NCBI RefSeq assembly: GCF_023517775.1
Contig: NZ_CP082904.1
Span: 558,001-622,000, forward strand
Origin: Mixta hanseatica
GTDB lineage: Bacteria > Pseudomonadota > Gammaproteobacteria > Enterobacterales > Enterobacteriaceae
Direction: 5' to 3'
Length of the DNA stretch: 64,000 nucleotides
Shown here piece by piece: positions 1-9,897 of the stretch. The position numbers and the translations under genes are program-made. The notes beneath the pieces were generated by a model that was not told where the DNA came from, did not search any database, and saw only the letters and a program-made list of their open reading frames with translations. How positions within the stretch are numbered: the stretch's first letter is position 1; every line of letters starts with the position of its first letter.

Positions 1-246
1 GTGCCTTACAACCTGGAAGTTTCCTCGCCGGGCCTTGAGCGCCCACTATTTACTGCTGAACACTATGTACGATTCACCGGTGAGGAAGTCAGCCTGGTGC
101 TGCGTATGGCCGTCCAGAACCGCCGCAAATGGCAGGGCATCATTAAAGCCGTCGAAGGTGAAATGATTACGGTAACCGTCGAGGGTAAAGATGAAGTGTT
201 CGCGCTGAGCAATATTCAGAAAGCGAACCTGGTCCCCCACTTTTAA
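1..246 (+). CDS. rimP: Ribosome maturation factor RimP, C-terminal part (cut by window edge)
   Basis: RimP binds the 30S precursor and is needed for late small-subunit maturation in the cytoplasm. The visible 81 residues begin in the conserved stretch [15 protein letters not shown] and end [11 protein letters not shown], which matches the C-terminal half of the roughly 150-residue enterobacterial RimP, including the C-terminal Sm-like barrel. The first codon in the window is GTG but it lies in the middle of the conserved domain, so the true start is outside the window. nusA follows 24 bases downstream, as in the E. coli rimP-nusA-infB operon. Identification is secure; only the 5' part is missing. 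Confidence 0.95.
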   Translation: MPYNLEVSSPGLERPLFTAEHYVRFTGEEVSLVLRMAVQNRRKWQGIIKAVEGEMITVTVEGKDEVFALSNIQKANLVPHF

Positions 247-270
247 AAGTCCGGATTGAGGCTAACCAGG

Positions 271-1758
271 ATGAATAAAGAGATCTTAGCTGTTGTAGAA
301 GCCGTTTCTAACGAAAAAGCCCTGCCGCGTGAGAAAATCTTCGAGGCGCTGGAGAGCGCACTGGCCACTGCAACCAAGAAAAAATATGAGCAGGAGATTG
401 ATGTTCGCGTTAGCATCGATCGTAAAAGCGGCGACTTTGATACGTTCCGCCGTTGGCAGGCCGTAGAAGAGGTCACGCAGCCGACGCGCGAAATTACGCT
501 GGAAGCCGCCCGTTATGAAGATGAAACCATCAATCTGGGCGACTTTGTCGAAGACCAGATCGAGTCGGTAAAATTTGACCGCATCACCACGCAGACCGCC
601 AAGCAGGTTATCGTACAGAAAGTACGTGAAGCAGAGCGCGCAATGGTGGTCGATCAGTTCCGCGAGCAGGAAGGCGAAATCATCACCGGCGTGGTGAAGA
701 AAGTTAACCGCGATAACATTACGCTGGACCTGGGTAACAACGCTGAAGCGGTTATCCTGCGTGAAGATATGTTGCCGCGTGAAAACTTCCGTCCCGGCGA
801 CCGTATCCGCGGCGTACTCTATGCGGTGCGTCCGGAAGCGCGCGGCGCGCAGCTGTTCGTCAGCCGTTCTAAACCGGAAATGCTGGTTGAGCTGTTCCGT
901 ATTGAAGTGCCGGAAATCGGCGAAGAAGTGATTGAAATTAAAGCGGCGGCACGCGATCCGGGTTCACGCGCTAAAATCGCGGTGAAAACCAACGATAAGC
1001 GTATCGATCCTGTTGGCGCCTGCGTAGGTATGCGCGGCGCGCGCGTTCAGGCCGTATCCAGCGAGCTGGGCGGCGAGCGTATCGATATCGTGCTGTGGGA
1101 TGATAATCCGGCGCAGTTCGTGATCAACGCCATGGCGCCTGCCGATGTCGCTTCAATCGTGGTTGATGAAGATAATCACACCATGGATATCGCCGTAGAA
1201 GCTGGAAATCTGGCACAGGCGATTGGCCGTAACGGCCAAAACGTACGTTTGGCTTCGCAACTGAGCGGTTGGGTGCTGAACGTAATGACGGTCGATGATC
1301 TGCAGGCGAAGCATCAGGCAGAAGCGCATGCTGCTATTGGTGTCTTTACTAAACACCTGGACATCGACGAAGAGTTCGCCACCGTGCTGGTCGAGGAAGG
1401 TTTCTCTTCTCTGGAAGAGTTGGCCTATGTGCCAATGAATGAGCTGCTGGAAATCGACGGCCTGGATGAAGCGACTGTAGAAGCACTACGCGAACGTGCG
1501 AAAAATGCGTTAACGACCCTGGCGCTGGAAAAGGCGGAGAGCCTTGGCAACGGCGTACCTGCTGACGATCTGCTAAACCTTGAAGGTATGGATCGCGACC
1601 TGGCCAATAAGCTGGCGGCAAGAGGTGTTTGCACGCTGGAAGATCTGGCCGAGCAGGGTGTTGACGATCTGACAGATATTGAAGGCCTGGACGACGAGAA
1701 GGCCGGCGCCCTGATTATGGCGGCGCGTAATATCTGCTGGTTCGGCGATGACGCGTAA
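271..1758 (+). CDS. nusA: Transcription termination/antitermination factor NusA
   Basis: NusA binds RNA polymerase and controls pausing, intrinsic termination and antitermination. The 495-residue product has the same length as E. coli NusA. In order it shows the N-terminal polymerase-binding domain, an S1 domain (about residues 135-200), two KH domains with the [12 protein letters not shown] and [12 protein letters not shown] signatures, and two C-terminal acidic helix-hairpin-helix repeats ending in WFGDDA. An upstream in-frame ATG at 256 would add five residues; ATG 271 was chosen because it gives the conserved [12 protein letters not shown] start. It sits between rimP and infB with short gaps, so cotranscription is expected. 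Confidence 0.97.
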   Translation: MNKEILAVVEAVSNEKALPREKIFEALESALATATKKKYEQEIDVRVSIDRKSGDFDTFRRWQAVEEVTQPTREITLEAARYEDETINLGDFVEDQIESVKFDRITTQTAKQVIVQKVREAERAMVVDQFREQEGEIITGVVKKVNRDNITLDLGNNAEAVILREDMLPRENFRPGDRIRGVLYAVRPEARGAQLFVSRSKPEMLVELFRIEVPEIGEEVIEIKAAARDPGSRAKIAVKTNDKRIDPVGACVGMRGARVQAVSSELGGERIDIVLWDDNPAQFVINAMAPADVASIVVDEDNHTMDIAVEAGNLAQAIGRNGQNVRLASQLSGWVLNVMTVDDLQAKHQAEAHAAIGVFTKHLDIDEEFATVLVEEGFSSLEELAYVPMNELLEIDGLDEATVEALRERAKNALTTLALEKAESLGNGVPADDLLNLEGMDRDLANKLAARGVCTLEDLAEQGVDDLTDIEGLDDEKAGALIMAARNICWFGDDA

Positions 1759-1775
1759 TAACAGGAAGGAACAGC

Positions 1776-4466
1776 ATGACAGATGTAACCGTAAAATCGC
1801 TGGCCGCAGAGATACAGACCTCGGTGGAACGCCTGGTACAGCAGTTTGCTGATGCAGGGATCCGTAAGTCTGAAAATGACTCTGTAACCCAGCAAGAAAA
1901 AGAAACCTTACTGACGCACCTGAACCGCGATAATGGCAGCCCGTCAGGTAAGTTAACGCTGCAGCGTAAAACGCGTAGCACCTTGAATATTCCTGGCACC
2001 GGGGGTAAAAGTAAGTCGGTGCAAATCGAAGTCCGCAAAAAGCGCACCTATGTAACAGAGGATGCTGAGGCTGAAAAAGCTAAGGCTGAAGCAGAAGCGC
2101 AGGCGCAGCGTGAAGCGGAAGAACAGGCTCGTCGTGAGGCGGAAGAGAAAGCCACGCGCGAAGCAGCGGAAAAAGCGAAGCGTGAAGCCGAAGAGCAAGC
2201 CAAACGTGAAGCCGTGGAAAAGGCTAAACGCGAAGCAGCGGAAAGTGAGAAAGTGACGAACCAACAAACCGACGAAATGACCCGGGCCGGACAGTCTGAT
2301 AAAGCCCGCCGCGAAGCCGAAGCCGCAGAGCTGAAGCGTAAAGTGGAAGAAGAAGCCCGCCGCAAGCTGGAAGAAGATGCGCGCCGTGTCGCTGAAGAAG
2401 CACGCAAACTGGCAGAGCAGAAAGCAGGCGACTGGGAAGTAAAACCAACCGAGAGCGATGACGCTGACTATCACGTTACCACTTCTCAACATGCCCGCCA
2501 GGCTGAAGACGAAAACGACCGCGAAGTAGAAGGGGGTCGTAGCCGTACTCGCACCACCGCTAAAGCGCCGCGCCCGCGTAAGGGCAACAAACATGCAGAA
2601 GCTAAAACCGATCGTGAAGAAGCCCGTGCGGCCATTCGCGGCGGCAAAGGCGGCAAGCATCGTAAAGGCAGCACGCTGCAGCAGGGCTTTAACCGTCCGG
2701 CGCAGGCCGTTAACCGTGACGTCATCATTGGTGAAACCATCACCGTGGCGGAACTGGCTAACAAAATGGCGGTGAAAGGCTCCCAGGTCATCAAAGCGAT
2801 GATGAAAATGGGCGCGATGGCCACCATCAACCAGGTTATCGATCAGGAAACCGCTCAGCTGGTCGCGGAAGAGATGGGACACAAAGTGATCCTGCGCCGC
2901 GAGAACGAGCTGGAAGAAGCGGTAATGAGCGATCGTGACACCGGCGCTGCCGCGGAATCTCGCGCGCCAGTGGTGACCATCATGGGTCACGTTGACCATG
3001 GTAAAACCTCGCTGCTGGACTACATTCGCTCCACCAAAATCGCCTCTGGCGAAGCGGGCGGCATTACCCAGCACATCGGTGCTTACCATGTTGAAACCGA
3101 CAATGGCATGATCACCTTCCTGGACACCCCGGGCCACGCCGCGTTTACCGCAATGCGTGCACGTGGTGCGCAGGCGACGGATATCGTGGTACTGGTAGTC
3201 GCAGCGGACGATGGCGTAATGCCGCAGACCGTTGAGGCCGTACAGCATGCGAAAGCCGCTGGCGTGCCGGTAGTGGTTGCCGTCAACAAAATTGATAAGC
3301 CTGACGCCGATCCGGATCGCGTGAAAAACGAACTGACTCAGTACGGTATCATTCCGGAAGAGTGGGGCGGCGAGAACATGTTCGTTAACGTTTCTGCGAA
3401 AGCAGGTACCGGCGTTGACGACCTGCTGAACGCGATTCTGCTGCAGTCTGAAGTGCTGGAGCTGAACGCAGTGCGCGCCGGCATGGCGAGCGGCGTGGTG
3501 ATCGAATCCTTCCTGGATAAAGGTCGCGGCCCGGTTGCTACCGTTCTGGTACGTGAAGGTACGCTGCGTAAAGGCGATATCGTACTGTGCGGCTTTGAAT
3601 ATGGCCGTGTGCGTGCGATGCGTGACGAGATGGGCCACGAAGTGACCGAAGCGGGTCCGTCTATTCCAGTGGAAATCCTGGGTCTGTCCGGCGTTCCGGC
3701 TGCGGGCGATGAAGCGACCGTGGTGCGTGACGAGAAAAAAGCGCGTGAAGTGGCGCTGTATCGTCAGGGCAAATTCCGCGAAGTCAAACTGGCGCGTCAG
3801 CAGAAATCTAAGCTGGAAAACATGTTTGCCAACATGACCGAAGGCGACGTGTCCGAGCTGAACATCGTACTGAAAGCGGACGTACAGGGTTCTGTCGAAG
3901 CGATTTCCGACTCCCTGCTGAAACTTTCTACTGATGAAGTGAAAGTGAAGATTGTGGGTTCAGGCGTGGGCGGTATCACCGAAACCGACGCAACGCTGGC
4001 TGCAGCTTCCAACGCGATCATCCTGGGCTTTAACGTCCGTGCCGACGCTTCAGCGCGCCGCGTTATCGAAGCGGAAAGCCTGGATCTGCGTTACTACTCG
4101 GTCATCTATAATCTGATCGATGAAGTGAAGGCAGCGATGAGCGGTATGCTGGCGCCGGAATACAAACAGCAGATCATCGGCCTCGCCGAGGTGCGCGACG
4201 TGTTCAAATCGCCGAAGTTTGGCGCGATTGCTGGTTGTATGGTTACCGAAGGCGTGGTTAAACGTCATAACCCAATCCGTGTACTGCGTGACAACGTGGT
4301 TATCTATGAAGGCGAGCTGGAATCCCTGCGTCGCTTTAAAGATGACGTCAACGAAGTGCGTAACGGCATGGAGTGTGGTATCGGCGTTAAGAACTACAAC
4401 GACGTTCGCACCGGCGATATGATCGAAGTCTTCGAAGTGATCGAAATCCAGCGTACCATCGAATAA
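1776..4466 (+). CDS. infB: Translation initiation factor IF-2
   Basis: IF-2 is the GTPase that brings fMet-tRNA to the 30S subunit and promotes 50S joining. The product is 896 residues, close to the E. coli 890. It has an N-terminal IF2N domain, a long Ala/Glu/Lys/Arg-rich charged linker (about residues 100-215), a second IF2N domain near residue 320, and the G domain with GHVDHGKT at about residue 404, DTPGH and NKID motifs. Beta-barrel domains and the C-terminal fMet-tRNA-binding domain follow. A ribosome site (AGGAAGGA) precedes ATG 1776. It lies 17 bases after nusA. The repeated AEAKREAEE-type linker is normal for enterobacterial IF-2. Confidence 0.97.
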   Translation: MTDVTVKSLAAEIQTSVERLVQQFADAGIRKSENDSVTQQEKETLLTHLNRDNGSPSGKLTLQRKTRSTLNIPGTGGKSKSVQIEVRKKRTYVTEDAEAEKAKAEAEAQAQREAEEQARREAEEKATREAAEKAKREAEEQAKREAVEKAKREAAESEKVTNQQTDEMTRAGQSDKARREAEAAELKRKVEEEARRKLEEDARRVAEEARKLAEQKAGDWEVKPTESDDADYHVTTSQHARQAEDENDREVEGGRSRTRTTAKAPRPRKGNKHAEAKTDREEARAAIRGGKGGKHRKGSTLQQGFNRPAQAVNRDVIIGETITVAELANKMAVKGSQVIKAMMKMGAMATINQVIDQETAQLVAEEMGHKVILRRENELEEAVMSDRDTGAAAESRAPVVTIMGHVDHGKTSLLDYIRSTKIASGEAGGITQHIGAYHVETDNGMITFLDTPGHAAFTAMRARGAQATDIVVLVVAADDGVMPQTVEAVQHAKAAGVPVVVAVNKIDKPDADPDRVKNELTQYGIIPEEWGGENMFVNVSAKAGTGVDDLLNAILLQSEVLELNAVRAGMASGVVIESFLDKGRGPVATVLVREGTLRKGDIVLCGFEYGRVRAMRDEMGHEVTEAGPSIPVEILGLSGVPAAGDEATVVRDEKKAREVALYRQGKFREVKLARQQKSKLENMFANMTEGDVSELNIVLKADVQGSVEAISDSLLKLSTDEVKVKIVGSGVGGITETDATLAAASNAIILGFNVRADASARRVIEAESLDLRYYSVIYNLIDEVKAAMSGMLAPEYKQQIIGLAEVRDVFKSPKFGAIAGCMVTEGVVKRHNPIRVLRDNVVIYEGELESLRRFKDDVNEVRNGMECGIGVKNYNDVRTGDMIEVFEVIEIQRTIE

Positions 4467-4489
4467 CGATCGCATCGCAAGTGGCATTT

Positions 4490-4546
4490 GGGAAGCCGAG
4501 CGCTTCCCCGGACTGAGCCCCGCCATTTCATGGTCGGGGCTCAGCC
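4490..4546 (+). other. Two stem-loops in the infB-rbfA gap
   Basis: The first hairpin pairs GGGAAGC (4490-4496) with GCTTCCC (4502-4508). The second pairs CTGAGCCCCG (4513-4522) perfectly with CGGGGCTCAG (4535-4544) around a 12-base loop. No T-run follows either one and rbfA starts 21 bases later, so they are more likely RNA processing or stability structures in the polycistronic message than true terminators. Confidence 0.6.
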
Positions 4547-4565
4547 ATTATCAGGAGAAATAATT

Positions 4566-4970
4566 ATGGCGAAAGAATTTGGTCGCCCACAGCGTGTCGC
4601 ACAGGAACTGCAAAAAGAGATCGCCATGATCATCCAGCGGGAGATTAAAGATCCGCGCGTGGGTATGATGGTGACCGTGTCCGGTGTCGACGTTTCACGC
4701 GATCTGGCCTATGCCAAAGTGTTTGTAACCTTTCTGAATGATGACGATGCGGATTCCATTAAGGGCGGCATCAAAGCGCTGCAGGATGCGTCTGGCTACA
4801 TCCGTTCGCTGCTCGGCAAGGCGATGCGTCTGCGTATCGTGCCTGAGCTGACCTTCTTTTACGACAACTCGTTGGTAGAAGGGATGCGGATGTCCAACCT
4901 GGTCACCAACGTAGTGAAAAAAGATGCGCAGCGTCGGGGTCCGGCGGACGAAGGCGGCGAGGAGGAGTAA
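4566..4970 (+). CDS. rbfA: 30S ribosome-binding factor RbfA
   Basis: RbfA is a cold-shock ribosome-maturation factor that acts on the 5' end of 16S rRNA. The 134-residue product begins [16 protein letters not shown] and has the KH-like fold signature, including REIKDPRVG and the conserved [10 protein letters not shown] segment. An open frame runs upstream to 4488, but ATG 4566 has a good ribosome site (CAGGAG) and gives the family length. The stop codon overlaps the truB start as TAATG, which indicates translational coupling. It belongs to the nusA-infB-rbfA-truB operon. Confidence 0.96.
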   Translation: MAKEFGRPQRVAQELQKEIAMIIQREIKDPRVGMMVTVSGVDVSRDLAYAKVFVTFLNDDDADSIKGGIKALQDASGYIRSLLGKAMRLRIVPELTFFYDNSLVEGMRMSNLVTNVVKKDAQRRGPADEGGEEE

Positions 4971-5914
4971 TGAGTCGTCCTCGTCGTCGCGGCCGCGATA
5001 TTCATGGTGTGCTGCTGCTTGATAAGCCTCAGGGGCTCTCTTCCAACGATGCGTTGCAAAAAGTGAAGCGTATCTTCCGGGCGAATAAAGCAGGCCACAC
5101 CGGCGCGCTGGATCCGTTAGCGACCGGCATGCTGCCGATCTGCCTGGGAGAAGCAACCAAGTTCTCGCAGTATCTGCTGGATGCGGATAAACGCTATCGG
5201 GTGATCGCCCGTCTGGGGCAGCGCACCGATACCTCGGATGCCGATGGTCAGGTGATCAGCGAACGCGCCGTGACCTTCAGCCAGGCGCAGCTGGATGCGG
5301 CGCTGGAAAGCTTTCGCGGCGAAACGCAGCAGGTGCCTTCCATGTACTCCGCCCTGAAATATCAGGGGCGTCCGCTGTATGAATATGCGCGTCAGGGCGT
5401 TGAAGTGCCGCGTGAAGCTCGCGCGATTATCGTGCATGAACTGCAGTTTATTCGCTGGCAGGATAATGAGCTGGAGCTGGAAATCCACTGCTCGAAAGGC
5501 ACCTACATTCGTACCATCATCGATGATTTGGGCGAAAAGCTGGGCTGCGGCGCGCATGTGATTATGCTGCGTCGTCTGCAGGTGGCGCGTTATCCAATTG
5601 AAAAGATGATCACGCTTGAGCAGCTCTCCGCCTTACAGGGCGAGCCCGGCGATCTGAGCGAAGAAGCACAGGCGCAGCTGGATGCTTTGCTAATGCCGAT
5701 GGATAGCCCGGCATCCGATTATCCGGAAGTTAACCTGAGCGAGATAGCCGCCGGCTATTTTCAGCAAGGGCAGCCGGTGCAGGCGTCAGGCGCGCCGCGT
5801 AGCGGCCTGGTGCGCGTTACCGTCGGTGAAGCGCGTAAGTTTATCGGCATGGCGGAAATGGCGGACGATGGCCGCGTGGCGCCGCGCCGTTTGGTCGTGG
5901 AATATTCTGCCTGA
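4970..5914 (+). CDS. truB: tRNA pseudouridine(55) synthase TruB
   Basis: TruB isomerises U55 in the T-loop of most tRNAs and also acts as an RNA chaperone. The product is 314 residues, as in E. coli. The N-terminal catalytic domain carries [15 protein letters not shown] with the catalytic Asp in the LDP triplet, followed by the KRYRV strand and the [10 protein letters not shown] motif; a C-terminal PUA domain follows. The start overlaps the rbfA stop by one base. It ends the nusA operon segment before the separate rpsO promoter. Confidence 0.96.
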   Translation: MSRPRRRGRDIHGVLLLDKPQGLSSNDALQKVKRIFRANKAGHTGALDPLATGMLPICLGEATKFSQYLLDADKRYRVIARLGQRTDTSDADGQVISERAVTFSQAQLDAALESFRGETQQVPSMYSALKYQGRPLYEYARQGVEVPREARAIIVHELQFIRWQDNELELEIHCSKGTYIRTIIDDLGEKLGCGAHVIMLRRLQVARYPIEKMITLEQLSALQGEPGDLSEEAQAQLDALLMPMDSPASDYPEVNLSEIAAGYFQQGQPVQASGAPRSGLVRVTVGEARKFIGMAEMADDGRVAPRRLVVEYSA

Positions 5915-5919
5915 GCTAT

Positions 5920-5948
5920 TTGCACTCATCTCAGCCTGAGAGTAGAAT
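5920..5948 (+). promoter_or_regulatory. Sigma-70 promoter for rpsO
   Basis: A -35 TTGCAC (5920-5925) and a -10 TAGAAT (5943-5948) are separated by exactly 17 bases. They sit immediately after the truB stop, the position of the main rpsO promoter in E. coli. The match is from sequence only; the transcription start has not been shown here. Confidence 0.75.
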
Positions 5949-5954
5949 AACGCG

Positions 5955-6030
5955 GCTTTACATGGGGTCGCTGAATTAGAGATTGGCACCCTGAAATTTA
6001 TCATTTAACTGGAGTTCATTATGTCTCTAA
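5955..6030 (+). promoter_or_regulatory. rpsO leader, S15 autoregulatory region
   Basis: The leader keeps the segment GGGGTCGCTGAATTAGAGAT (5964-5983) and the ribosome site CTGGAG before ATG 6021. In E. coli the equivalent leader folds into a pseudoknot to which S15 binds to trap the ribosome. The similarity is visible by eye; regulation here is inferred from that homology. Confidence 0.55.
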
Positions 6031-6290
6031 GTACCGAAGCTAAAGCAGAGATCGTTGCTAAATACGGTCGTGGCGCTAACGACAGCGGCTCAACCGAAGT
6101 TCAGGTTGCACTGCTGACTGCTCAGATCAATCACCTGCAGGGTCACTTCTCTGAGCATAAAAAAGACCACCACAGCCGTCGCGGTCTGCTGCGCATGGTT
6201 TCTCAGCGTCGTAAGCTGCTGGATTACCTGAAGCGTAAAGATGTTGCTCGCTACACCAGCCTGATCGAAAGCCTGGGCCTGCGTCGCTAA
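6021..6290 (+). CDS. rpsO: 30S ribosomal protein S15
   Basis: S15 is a primary 16S rRNA-binding protein that nucleates assembly of the 30S platform. The 89-residue product, [17 protein letters not shown] to LGLRR, is full length and contains the family motif from [13 protein letters not shown] to [20 protein letters not shown]. It has its own promoter upstream and a strong intrinsic terminator 60 bases downstream, while pnp follows with its own leader, as in E. coli. Confidence 0.98.
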   Translation: MSLSTEAKAEIVAKYGRGANDSGSTEVQVALLTAQINHLQGHFSEHKKDHHSRRGLLRMVSQRRKLLDYLKRKDVARYTSLIESLGLRR

Positions 6291-6349
6291 GTCTTAACGT
6301 ACTGTTTTATGGCGGTTACGCCAGCAGAACGGTATGGTGCAAGTTTCGT

Positions 6350-6378
6350 AAAAAAGGGGGCCTCCGGGCCCCTTTTTT
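6350..6378 (+). terminator. Intrinsic terminator after rpsO
   Basis: GGGGCC (6357-6362) pairs with GGCCCC (6367-6372) around TCCG. An A-run precedes the stem and TTTTTT (6373-6378) follows it. It is placed between rpsO and the pnp leader, so some transcripts should end here and others read through to pnp. Confidence 0.9.
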
Positions 6379-6450
6379 CAAGCAATCGGCAGCAATCCAG
6401 CGCAATCTATTGTATTGTTGCAGTATGTGATCTTTATTTGCAGAGGTTCG

Positions 6451-6505
6451 CGCGGCTAATGAGAGACTTTATGCCCGACAGGTATAAGGATTGTCATTAG
6501 TCGCG
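6451..6505 (+). promoter_or_regulatory. pnp leader hairpin (probable RNase III/PNPase autoregulation site)
   Basis: CGCGGCTAATGA (6451-6462) pairs with TCATTAGTCGCG (6494-6505), a 12-bp stem with one G-T pair, well upstream of the pnp start. A second short hairpin, CAGGCA/TGCCTG, lies at 6535-6555. In E. coli RNase III cuts the pnp leader stem and PNPase then represses its own translation. The structure is seen here; the regulation is inferred from the family. Confidence 0.7.
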
Positions 6506-6577
6506 AGGATGCAATAAAGGTTTAAAACCCACAGCAGGCAAGCTGTTCGTGCCTGTTTAGACGTAAAGGAAGTTATT

Positions 6578-8707
6578 TTGCTAAATCCGATTATACGTAA
6601 ATTCCAGTATGGTCAGCATACCGTAACGCTTGAGACCGGTATGATGGCTCGTCAGGCCACTGCTGCCGTTATGGTTAGCATGGATGATACTGCTGTATTT
6701 GTTACCGTTGTTGGCCAGAAAAAAGCTAAACCAGGTCAGGACTTCTTTCCGCTGACCGTAAACTATCAGGAGCGTACCTACGCTGCTGGTCGTATCCCGG
6801 GAAGCTTCTTCCGTCGCGAAGGCCGCCCAAGCGAAGGCGAAACCCTGATTGCGCGTCTGATTGACCGCCCGGTTCGTCCGCTGTTTCCGGAAGGCTTCGT
6901 AAACGAAGTGCAGGTTATCGCTACCGTAGTATCGGTAAACCCGCAGGTTAACCCGGATATCGTCGCGATGATTGGCGCCTCTGCCGCGCTGAGCCTCTCC
7001 GGTATGCCGTTCAACGGCCCGATCGGCGCTGCGCGCGTTGGCTACATCAACGATCAGTACGTGCTGAACCCAACCTCCGATGAGATCAAACAGTCTCGTC
7101 TGGATCTGGTAGTAGCCGGTACGCAGGGCGCGGTACTGATGGTGGAATCCGAAGCGGATATCCTGACCGAAGAACAGATGCTGGGCGCGGTCGTTTTCGG
7201 CCATGAACAGCAGCAGGTCGTGATTGACAACATCAACGCGCTGGTTGCTGAAGCGGGCAAACCGCGTTGGGACTGGCAGCCTGAAGCCGTCAATGAAGCG
7301 CTTAACGCGCGTATCGCTGCGCTGGCTGAAGCCCGCCTGAGCGATGCTTACCGCATCACTGAAAAGCAACAGCGCTATGCGCAGGTTGATCTGATCAAAT
7401 CAGAAACCGTTGCCGCTCTGCTGGCGGAAGATGAAACCCTGGATGAGGGTGAAATCAGCGACATCCTGCACCACATCGAGAAAAACGTGGTGCGTAGCCG
7501 CGTTCTGAACGGCGAGCCGCGTATCGACGGTCGTGAAAAAGATATGATCCGTGGCCTGGACGTTCGTACCGGCGTGCTGCCGCGTACTCACGGTTCCGCC
7601 CTGTTTACCCGTGGCGAAACGCAGGCGCTGGTTGCCGCGACGCTGGGTACCGCTCGCGACGCGCAGAGCCTTGACGAGCTGATGGGCGAGCGTACCGATA
7701 ATTTCCTGTTCCATTACAACTTCCCTCCGTACTCCGTAGGCGAAACTGGAATGGTAGGTTCACCGAAGCGTCGTGAAATCGGTCATGGTCGTCTGGCGAA
7801 ACGCGGCGTGCTGGCAGTTATGCCTAAGCTGGATGAATTCCCGTATACCGTGCGCGTAGTATCTGAAATTACCGAATCTAACGGTTCTTCCTCTATGGCT
7901 TCCGTCTGTGGCGCCTCTCTGGCGCTGATGGATGCTGGCGTGCCGATTAAAGCGGCCGTAGCCGGTATCGCGATGGGTCTGGTGAAGGAAGGCGATCGTT
8001 ACGTGGTGCTGTCCGATATCCTTGGCGATGAAGATCACCTGGGCGATATGGACTTTAAAGTTGCTGGTAGCCGTGAAGGTATCACCGCGCTGCAGATGGA
8101 TATTAAAATCGAAGGTATCACCCGCGAAATCATGCAGGTTGCGCTGAATCAGGCCAAAGGTGCGCGTCTGCACATTCTGGGCGTGATGGAGCAGGCGATC
8201 AGCACGCCGCGTGGCGATATCTCTGAGTTCGCACCGCGTATTCACACCATCAAGATCAATCCGGACAAGATCAAGGACGTGATCGGTAAAGGCGGTTCCG
8301 TGATCCGTGCGCTGACAGAAGAAACCGGCACCACTATCGAAATCGAAGATGACGGTACGGTGAAAATTGCAGCGACCGACGGTGATAAAGCGAAGCATGC
8401 TATCCGTCGTATCGAAGAGATTACGGCAGAAATCGAAGTGGGCCGCATCTACAACGGTAAAGTGACGCGTATCGTCGACTTCGGCGCCTTCGTCGCGATT
8501 GGCGGCGGCAAAGAAGGTCTGGTTCATATTTCTCAAATCGCTGACAAGCGCGTTGAGAAAGTGACCGACTACCTGCAGATGGGCCAGGAAGTACCGGTTA
8601 AGGTACTGGAAGTGGACCGTCAGGGCCGCGTGCGTCTGAGCATCAAAGAAGCCTCAGAGCAGCAGCCGCAGGCAGAAACTGCAGCCGTTAACCCTGAAGC
8701 AGAGTAA
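6578..8707 (+). CDS. pnp: Polyribonucleotide nucleotidyltransferase (PNPase)
   Basis: PNPase is a phosphorolytic 3'-5' exoribonuclease and a core degradosome component. The 709-residue product starts at TTG, as E. coli pnp does, after the ribosome site AAGGAAG. It shows two RNase PH domains around an all-helical linker, a KH domain ([20 protein letters not shown]) and an S1 domain ([20 protein letters not shown]). The C-terminal tail is short and Gln/Ala-rich. It sits downstream of rpsO with the expected long leader; nlpI follows. Confidence 0.98.
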   Translation: MLNPIIRKFQYGQHTVTLETGMMARQATAAVMVSMDDTAVFVTVVGQKKAKPGQDFFPLTVNYQERTYAAGRIPGSFFRREGRPSEGETLIARLIDRPVRPLFPEGFVNEVQVIATVVSVNPQVNPDIVAMIGASAALSLSGMPFNGPIGAARVGYINDQYVLNPTSDEIKQSRLDLVVAGTQGAVLMVESEADILTEEQMLGAVVFGHEQQQVVIDNINALVAEAGKPRWDWQPEAVNEALNARIAALAEARLSDAYRITEKQQRYAQVDLIKSETVAALLAEDETLDEGEISDILHHIEKNVVRSRVLNGEPRIDGREKDMIRGLDVRTGVLPRTHGSALFTRGETQALVAATLGTARDAQSLDELMGERTDNFLFHYNFPPYSVGETGMVGSPKRREIGHGRLAKRGVLAVMPKLDEFPYTVRVVSEITESNGSSSMASVCGASLALMDAGVPIKAAVAGIAMGLVKEGDRYVVLSDILGDEDHLGDMDFKVAGSREGITALQMDIKIEGITREIMQVALNQAKGARLHILGVMEQAISTPRGDISEFAPRIHTIKINPDKIKDVIGKGGSVIRALTEETGTTIEIEDDGTVKIAATDGDKAKHAIRRIEEITAEIEVGRIYNGKVTRIVDFGAFVAIGGGKEGLVHISQIADKRVEKVTDYLQMGQEVPVKVLEVDRQGRVRLSIKEASEQQPQAETAAVNPEAE

Positions 8708-8724
8708 AAGCGCGTTCGACATTG

Positions 8725-8753
8725 AGCTCTCCTCCCCGTGGGGAGAGCTGTTT
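8725..8753 (+). terminator. Hairpin between pnp and nlpI, possible weak terminator
   Basis: AGCTCTCC (8725-8732) pairs with GGAGAGCT (8742-8749) and only a short T-run follows (8751-8753). It could protect the pnp 3' end or terminate partially. The weak T tract keeps confidence modest. Confidence 0.5.
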
Positions 8754-8833
8754 CGTTGCGAGGGCGGGAATCCTTGTGCATGGCAGGCGGATGACAGGAC
8801 GTGCATCCCAATGTTGGTATTCGGGAGTGGGAA

Positions 8834-9718
8834 ATGAAGCCTTTTTTGCGCTGGTGTTTCGTTGCGACAGCTATTACGCTGGCAGGATGCAGCAACTCAA
8901 ATTGGCGTAAGAGCGATGTGCTGGCGGTTCCGCTACAGCCAACTCTGCAACAGGAAGTCATCCTGGCGCGCATGGAACAAATTCTTGCCAGTCGCGCATT
9001 GACCGATGATGAGCGTGCACAGCTATTATATGAGCGCGGAGTGTTGTATGATAGCTTAGGTCTGAGGGCATTAGCGCGGAACGATTTTTCGCAAGCGTTG
9101 TCTATAAGACCAGATATGCCTGAAGTATTTAATTATTTAGGTATATACTTAACGCAGGCGGGCAACTTTGATGCCGCCTATGAAGCGTTCGATTCTGTAC
9201 TTGAGCTTGATCCAACTTACAATTATGCGCATTTAAACCGTGGTATCGCCCTCTATTACGGCGGACGATACAAGTTAGCGCAAGATGATCTGCTGGCGTT
9301 TTATCAAGACGATCCTAACGATCCTTTCCGCAGCCTGTGGCTTTATCTCGATGAACAAGAGATAGACGCCGATAAGGCGAAAGTAGCGCTGAAACAGCGT
9401 TACGATAAGGCGGACCGCGATCAATGGGGATGGAATATTGTCGAGTTCTACCTTGGCGACATTAGTGAAAAAACACTGATGGAACGTCTCAAGGCGGACG
9501 CAACGGATAACACCTCGCTCGCTGAACATCTCAGTGAAACCAACTTCTATTTAGGTAAGTACTACCTAAGTCTGGGGGAGAAGGACAGCGCGGAAGCGTT
9601 GTTCAAACTGGCGGTTGCTAACAACGTACATAACTTTGTTGAGCACCGATACGCATTGTTGGAACTGGCGCTGTTAGGCCAGACACAAGACGATTTAACA
9701 GAATCTGACCAGCAATAG
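8834..9718 (+). CDS. nlpI: Outer-membrane lipoprotein NlpI
   Basis: NlpI is a TPR lipoprotein that recruits the protease Prc to degrade murein endopeptidases such as MepS. The 294-residue product matches E. coli in length. It has a lipoprotein signal ending TLAGC with the lipidated Cys at residue 19, then TPR repeats ([19 protein letters not shown] and [19 protein letters not shown]). An in-frame ATG at 8801 would put 11 residues ahead of the signal peptide; ATG 8834 was preferred because it gives the conserved MKPFLRWCF start. The gene lies between pnp and deaD as in E. coli. Confidence 0.96.
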   Translation: MKPFLRWCFVATAITLAGCSNSNWRKSDVLAVPLQPTLQQEVILARMEQILASRALTDDERAQLLYERGVLYDSLGLRALARNDFSQALSIRPDMPEVFNYLGIYLTQAGNFDAAYEAFDSVLELDPTYNYAHLNRGIALYYGGRYKLAQDDLLAFYQDDPNDPFRSLWLYLDEQEIDADKAKVALKQRYDKADRDQWGWNIVEFYLGDISEKTLMERLKADATDNTSLAEHLSETNFYLGKYYLSLGEKDSAEALFKLAVANNVHNFVEHRYALLELALLGQTQDDLTESDQQ

Positions 9719-9753
9719 CTGACGAACACCTGAGTCCATTTTTTGTAAAAAAT

Positions 9754-9783
9754 GTCATCACCTTCCGGGGTGACGGCTTTTTT
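9754..9783 (+). terminator. Intrinsic terminator after nlpI
   Basis: TCACC (9758-9762) pairs with GGTGA (9769-9773), with further weaker pairing outside, followed by TTTTTT (9778-9783). It separates nlpI from the long deaD leader. Confidence 0.65.
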
Positions 9784-9824
9784 GTTCGTCAAAACATCTA
9801 ATTTGAGCCGGTTCACATTTTTCA

Positions 9825-9881
9825 ATGAAAATGATTGCATATTTTCAGGACGAGTTATGTAGACTGGCCGCCGTAATCTAA
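9825..9881 (+). CDS. yrbN: Small leader ORF YrbN-like, shortened
   Basis: An 18-codon [21 protein letters not shown], lies 16 bases before the deaD start. It keeps the DELCRLAA core I associate with E. coli YrbN, the small protein encoded between nlpI and deaD. Here a TAA at 9879 ends it early; in E. coli, from memory, the frame runs on to overlap deaD. The likely role, unproven, is a translated leader affecting deaD translation. Position and core motif support the call, but translation cannot be shown from sequence. Confidence 0.55.
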   Translation: MKMIAYFQDELCRLAAVI

Positions 9882-9897
9882 GAGGCACTTGTACTAC

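Noticed and set aside
1953..3638. Long minus-strand open frame of 561 codons
   Set aside because: It is an antisense shadow of infB caused by its biased codon use; the product has no plausible family.
6309..6500. Small ORF between rpsO and pnp
   Set aside because: It spans the rpsO terminator and the start of the pnp leader hairpin; no ribosome site or family match.
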